Assembly (NCBI RefSeq): GCF_036013975.1
Contig: NZ_CP107904.1
Location: 4,713,001 to 4,777,000 of the forward strand
DNA length: 64,000 nucleotides
Source: Kitasatospora sp. NBC_00458
GTDB taxonomy: Bacteria; Actinomycetota; Actinomycetes; Streptomycetales; Streptomycetaceae
Reading direction: 5' to 3'
Positions 61,101-64,000 of this stretch are shown piece after piece. The position numbers and the translations under genes are program-made. Each line of letters starts with the position of its first letter. Position 1 is the stretch's first letter. The notes below the pieces were generated by a model. The model had not been told where the DNA came from. It saw only the letters and a list, made by a program, of their open reading frames with translations, and made no database searches.

Positions 61101-61202
61101 GGCGCGACCTTAGGACACATCCGGTGGACCGGGCCGGACGCCGATGCGGCCGCGGGCGTCGCGGACCGGGGCCGACGTGACGGCCGTCCTGCCCGAACTC
61201 CA

Positions 61203-61388
61203 CGGCGGGGGGCCGAACATGGCGGTCCCCGGGCTTCCTCCGCAGCTCCCGGCGGTCCGGAGCCGGAGGTGGCTCGAACGTGTGGGCGGGGGCTTGACCT
61301 CCTCGCCGCTTTGGCCGATGACTGGGGTGTGGAACTCATCGGGCTTCGTGGCGAGGCGGTTGGGGCCGCGGCGGCGGTCGATCGCTGA
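61203..61388 (+). pseudogene. 3' remnant of an RsbW-like ATP-binding protein
   Basis: The frame ending at TGA 61386-61388 reads TCGRGLDLLAALADDWGVEL, the G2 box and last strand of HATPase_c anti-sigma-type proteins (compare SGRGLFLIHALTD at 26880). The N-box and G1 box are absent upstream; the preceding sequence (SSAAPGGPEPEVART) is linker-like. I therefore read it as a truncated gene. Its stop overlaps the ATG of a small membrane protein (TGATG). Confidence 0.5.
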
Positions 61389-61537
61389 TGGCTGTCGTGC
61401 TGCTGACGGGACTGCTGGTGTCGGTGCTCTTCGTCGGGGTGGTGGCGCAGATCATCGCGAGCCGTCAGCCGCGGGAACGCCGCTCCGCCGGAGGGGACTT
61501 GGTCCCGGGCCGCTCCTCCGTCAACAGCGAGAAGTAG
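61388..61537 (+). CDS. small single-span membrane protein
   Basis: 49 residues from ATG 61388, which overlaps the remnant's stop. MAVVLLTGLLVSVLFVGVVA forms a membrane span, followed by QIIASRQPRERRSAGGDL, a positively charged cytoplasmic part. Ribosome site not apparent, so translation would depend on coupling to the decayed gene. Whether it is still expressed is doubtful. Confidence 0.45.
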   Translation: MAVVLLTGLLVSVLFVGVVAQIIASRQPRERRSAGGDLVPGRSSVNSEK

Positions 61538-61634
61538 GCGTTGCGCGGCCGGGCCCGGTGGCGCGGGTCCTGGCGGGGGCGGGCGGGGCCGGAGCCGGGG
61601 CCGGTGCCGGTCCGACCGGTGAAGTAGCCGTCTT

Positions 61635-62258
61635 TCAGGGCGTGTTGATCCCGACCGGTCCGGCGGCCAGCCGCTCCTCAAGGCGTGCCCGCGCGCCCGG
61701 CCATTCCTCCCGCAGCATCGAGAAGTACGCGCTGTCCCGCCAGACCCCCGAGTGCCGGCGCTTGTCGCGGCGGTGGATGCCCTCGAAGCTCGCGCCGAGG
61801 CGCAGGATCGCGTTGCGCGAGCGGTCGTTGAGCGCGTCCGTCTTCCAGAACACCCGCCCCATGCCCAGCTCCTCGAACGCGTACGTGAGCAGCATCAGCT
61901 TGGACTCGGTGTTGAGGCCGGTCCGCCAGACCGAGCGGGCGTTCCAGGTGCCGCCGATCTCGACCAGCTCGTCCTCGGCGTGGAAGTCGTAGAAGCCGGT
62001 GATGCCGACGGCCCGCCCCGAGGCGAGGTCGACGGCGGCGAACTTCACGGCCGTCCCGGCGGCGACCTCGGCGAGGCGGACGTCGAGGATCGCGCCCAGC
62101 TCCTCCTCGGTGGTCGGGGCGGCGAACGGGATCCAGCGCCAGACGTCCGGGTCCTGGCCGATGGAGGCCCACAGCTCGGGGAGGTGGTGGCGGCCGAGCG
62201 GTTCCAGGCGGACGTGGCGGCCGGTGAGCGTGACGGGGGCGGGGAGCTTCGCAGTCAT
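61635..62258 (-). CDS. GNAT family N-acetyltransferase (RimJ/RimL-like)
   Basis: 207 residues from ATG 62258; TACCTT lies 7 bases upstream, so the transcript may be leaderless. Start TLTGRHVRLEPLGRHHLPEL, then VDLASGRAVGITGFYDFHAE, EIGGTWNARSVWRTGLNTES (acetyl-CoA loop) and GRVFWKTDALNDRSRNAILR, RLGASFEGIHRRDKRRHSG. It belongs to the subgroup that acetylates protein N-termini or small amines. It follows purA on the same strand but a terminator and an elaborate inverted repeat separate them, so it is independently controlled. Confidence 0.88.
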   Translation of the reverse strand: MTAKLPAPVTLTGRHVRLEPLGRHHLPELWASIGQDPDVWRWIPFAAPTTEEELGAILDVRLAEVAAGTAVKFAAVDLASGRAVGITGFYDFHAEDELVEIGGTWNARSVWRTGLNTESKLMLLTYAFEELGMGRVFWKTDALNDRSRNAILRLGASFEGIHRRDKRRHSGVWRDSAYFSMLREEWPGARARLEERLAAGPVGINTP

Positions 62259-62280
62259 GATCGAGAAGGTAGCGCGCGAA

Positions 62281-62314
62281 TGCACTAGATGCAATGCATC
62301 ATTGCGCTAGTGCA
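62281..62314. promoter_or_regulatory. nested inverted repeats upstream of GNAT gene
   Basis: TGCACTAG (62281-62288) and CTAGTGCA (62307-62314) are exact complements; inside, GATGC AAT GCATC (62288-62300) is another. GCACTAG-type half sites are read by GntR/YtrA or MarR-like repressors. It lies 23 bases upstream of the GNAT start, overlapping where the -35 should be. Confidence 0.55.
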
Positions 62315-62334
62315 AAGGCGTGAGGGCGGAGAAA

Positions 62335-62365
62335 GGCCCTGCGGACCGCGATGGTCCGCAGGGCC
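62335..62365 (-). terminator. 13-bp perfect hairpin after purA
   Basis: GGCCCTGCGGACC (62335-62347) and GGTCCGCAGGGCC (62353-62365) with loop GCGAT, 52 bases beyond the purA stop on the minus strand. Confidence 0.85.
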
Positions 62366-62416
62366 CTCCTCCGCTCGTCGGCCGCCGCGGTCGACGCCGG
62401 GGCCGACGGCAGGGGA

Positions 62417-63700
62417 TCAGATGAACGAGTTGATCTGGATCGTCTCGTACCGGCCCGGGCCGACGCCGATGGCGGAGATCGGGGCGCCGGACATCTCCTC
62501 CAGCGCCTTCACGTACGCCTGGGCGTTCTTCGGCAGGTCGCCGAAGGTCTTCGCGCCGCTGATGTCCTCGGTCCAGCCCGGCAGCGTCTCGTAGATCGGC
62601 TTGGCGTGGTGGAAGTCCGACTGGTTGTACGGGAGCTCCTCGACCCGCTTCCCGTCGATCTCGTACGCGACGCAGACCGGGATCTGCTCCCAGCCGGTCA
62701 GCACGTCGAGCTTGGTGAGGAAGAAGTCGGTGAGGCCGTTGACCCGGGTCGCGTAGCGCGCGATGACCGCGTCGAACCAGCCGCAGCGGCGGTCGCGGCC
62801 GGTGGTCACACCGCGCTCGCCGCCGATCCGGCGCAGGGCCTCGCCGTCGGCGTCCAGCAGCTCGGTCGGGAACGGGCCCGAGCCGACGCGGGTGGTGTAC
62901 GCCTTCAGGATGCCGATGACCCGGTCGATCTTGGTGGGGCCGATGCCGGCGCCGGTGCAGGCGCCGCCCGCGGTCGGGTTCGACGAGGTCACGAAGGGGT
63001 ACGTGCCGTGGTCGACGTCGAGCAGGGTGCCCTGGCCGCCCTCCAGCAGGACGACCTTGTTCGCCTTCAGCGCCTCGTCGAGCACCAGGGTGGTGTCGGC
63101 CAGGAAGGGCTTGATCTTGTCCGCGTAGCCGAGGTACTCCTCCAGCACCAGCTCGGCCGGGATGGCGCGGCGGTTGTAGAGCTTGACCAGCAGCTGGTTC
63201 TTGTCGTGCAGCGCGGCTTCGATCTTCTGCTGCAGGATCGACTCGTCGAAGAGGTCCTGGACCCGGATGCCCACGCGGTTGATCTTGTCCGCGTAGGTCG
63301 GGCCGATGCCGCGGCCGGTGGTGCCGATCCGGCGCTTGCCGAGGAAGCGCTCGGTGACCTTGTCCAGGGTCCGGTGGTACGGCGTGATCAGGTGGGCGTT
63401 GCCCGAGATCAGCAGCTTGGAGGTGTCGATGCCGCGCTCGTTCAGGCCGCTGAGCTCGGAGAGCAGCACGCCCGGGTCGATCACGACGCCGTTGCCGATC
63501 ACCGGCGTCACGTTCGGGCTGAGGATGCCGGAAGGGAGCAGGTGCAGGGCATACTTCTGGTCGCCGATGACCACCGTGTGACCGGCGTTGTTGCCGCCCT
63601 GGTAGCGGACGACGTAGTCGACGGAGCCGCCGAGGAGGTCGGTCGCCTTCCCCTTGCCCTCGTCTCCCCACTGAGCGCCAACGAGCACGAGTGCCGGCAC
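62417..63700 (-). CDS. purA: adenylosuccinate synthetase
   Basis: 427 residues, standard length. It joins aspartate to IMP using GTP, the first step from IMP to AMP. The GTP/IMP loop GAQWGDEGKGKATDLLGG is at residue 8 with the catalytic Asp, GNNAGHTVVIGDQKYALHLL has the catalytic His, and TTGRGIGPTYADKINRVGI and LLEGGQGTLLDVDHGTYPFV complete the family pattern; GVTTGRDRRCGWFDAV binds IMP, and GVGPGRYETIQ is near the end. GTG 63700 follows GGAAGGGG. Divergent from a diacylglycerol-kinase-like gene. Confidence 0.97.
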   Translation of the reverse strand: MPALVLVGAQWGDEGKGKATDLLGGSVDYVVRYQGGNNAGHTVVIGDQKYALHLLPSGILSPNVTPVIGNGVVIDPGVLLSELSGLNERGIDTSKLLISGNAHLITPYHRTLDKVTERFLGKRRIGTTGRGIGPTYADKINRVGIRVQDLFDESILQQKIEAALHDKNQLLVKLYNRRAIPAELVLEEYLGYADKIKPFLADTTLVLDEALKANKVVLLEGGQGTLLDVDHGTYPFVTSSNPTAGGACTGAGIGPTKIDRVIGILKAYTTRVGSGPFPTELLDADGEALRRIGGERGVTTGRDRRCGWFDAVIARYATRVNGLTDFFLTKLDVLTGWEQIPVCVAYEIDGKRVEELPYNQSDFHHAKPIYETLPGWTEDISGAKTFGDLPKNAQAYVKALEEMSGAPISAIGVGPGRYETIQINSFI

Positions 63701-63764
63701 AGGCGTACACCCCTTCCGGTTGGGGCATCCTGCGTAGGCCGCAGTCTGCCCCGAGATAGACGAA

Positions 63765-63790
63765 GCCCCTGGCGCAATAGCGCAAGGGGC
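63765..63790. promoter_or_regulatory. 11-bp hairpin in the purA divergent region
   Basis: GCCCCTGGCGC (63765-63775) and GCGCAAGGGGC (63780-63790) pair with one mismatch around AATA. Being between divergent starts it is more likely an operator or leader hairpin than a terminator. Confidence 0.45.
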
Positions 63791-63826
63791 TCTTGCACCG
63801 AGAGATTACCTGAGGAAGGACCGGTT

Positions 63827-64000
63827 GTGTCGTCCCTGTCCACGCCTGCAACCGGCGGCCCCGAGCCGCTTCTGCTGCTCCTCGACCCGGCGGCCCGGCA
63901 GACCGACGGCGAGTCGGTGCGGATCGCGAAGGACGTTCTCTCCGGCGGGGCGGACGTCAAGGTGGCGTACCCGGAGAGTCCGTCCGAGCTCGACCGGGTG
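63827..64000 (+). CDS. diacylglycerol-kinase-like protein, 3' end outside window
   Basis: GTG 63827 has GAGGAAGGACC 5-10 bases upstream, a strong start. The 58 visible residues begin VSSLSTPATGGPEPLLLLLD and continue PAARQTDGESVRIAKDVLSG, then GADVKVAYPESPSELDRV. The open strand-helix-strand resembles the N-terminal nucleotide-binding part of DAGK/sphingosine-kinase-like proteins, and such a gene is the usual neighbour of purA in Streptomyces. The GGDGT motif lies past the window end, so the call rests on context and the short match. Confidence 0.55.
   Translation, partial: MSSLSTPATGGPEPLLLLLDPAARQTDGESVRIAKDVLSGGADVKVAYPESPSELDRV

Overview
The window is very GC-rich DNA with almost exclusively G/C third codon positions, many GTG starts, leaderless-looking promoters (TANNNT about 6-8 bases before the start codon), a Spo0M sporulation-control protein, LAETG (class E sortase) surface proteins, a serS-pheA neighbourhood and a copper chaperone operon of the Streptomyces type. 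This points to a chromosomal segment of a Streptomycetaceae member (Streptomyces or Kitasatospora). I see no rRNA, tRNA, CRISPR array, insertion sequence, integrase or plasmid gene. Most genes are core or lineage-conserved; decayed gene ends at 351-533, 1252-1476 and 61203-61388 mark small sites of gene loss.

Layout, left part (1-19 kb): two GNAT acetyltransferases and gene remnants; a four-gene ABC-2 type exporter set (1666-5399) with two ATPases and two permeases; a FadR-type regulator with an MFS transporter and two candidate operators; a putative type VII-secreted polymorphic toxin with a translationally coupled probable immunity gene and a nearby paralogous mini-gene (7894-11939), with its own sigma70-like promoter near 12170; Spo0M; an LCP cell-wall ligase; a Cof-type HAD phosphatase; serS and pheA, separated by a 529-base gap holding six DnaA-box-like nonamers.

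Middle (19-40 kb): a leftward copper-trafficking operon (YcnI, Sco, PCuAC, CopC-CopD fusion, Tat-exported DyP peroxidase) matching the Sco/ECuC/DtpA locus known from Streptomyces lividans; an anti-sigma-like ATPase with an inserted basic/proline-rich segment; tandem LAETG surface proteins; LysR regulator, allantoicase, a small Cys-rich protein and an amidase; a divergent TetR/hydrolase pair with a clear operator; a PP2C-like protein; a beta-trefoil protein with an unrecognised C-terminal domain; pirin; an SseB-like protein.

Right part (40-64 kb): a FadE5-type acyl-CoA dehydrogenase, M18 aminopeptidase, thioredoxin-NHL protein, Fic AMP-transferase with a built-in inhibitory motif, a glutathionylspermidine-synthase-like/YgiB-like/DUF350 module, an HxlR regulator divergent from an imine-reductase-like enzyme, aldo/keto reductase, a CPYC flavoprotein next to a His-rich methyltransferase, a heterodimeric SMR efflux pair divergent from its probable MarR regulator, metG, a DUF89 phosphatase, purA, and the start of a diacylglycerol-kinase-like gene running off the end. 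The recurring theme is divergent regulator/target pairs with recognisable inverted repeats. The most unusual locus is the mosaic toxin-immunity cassette.
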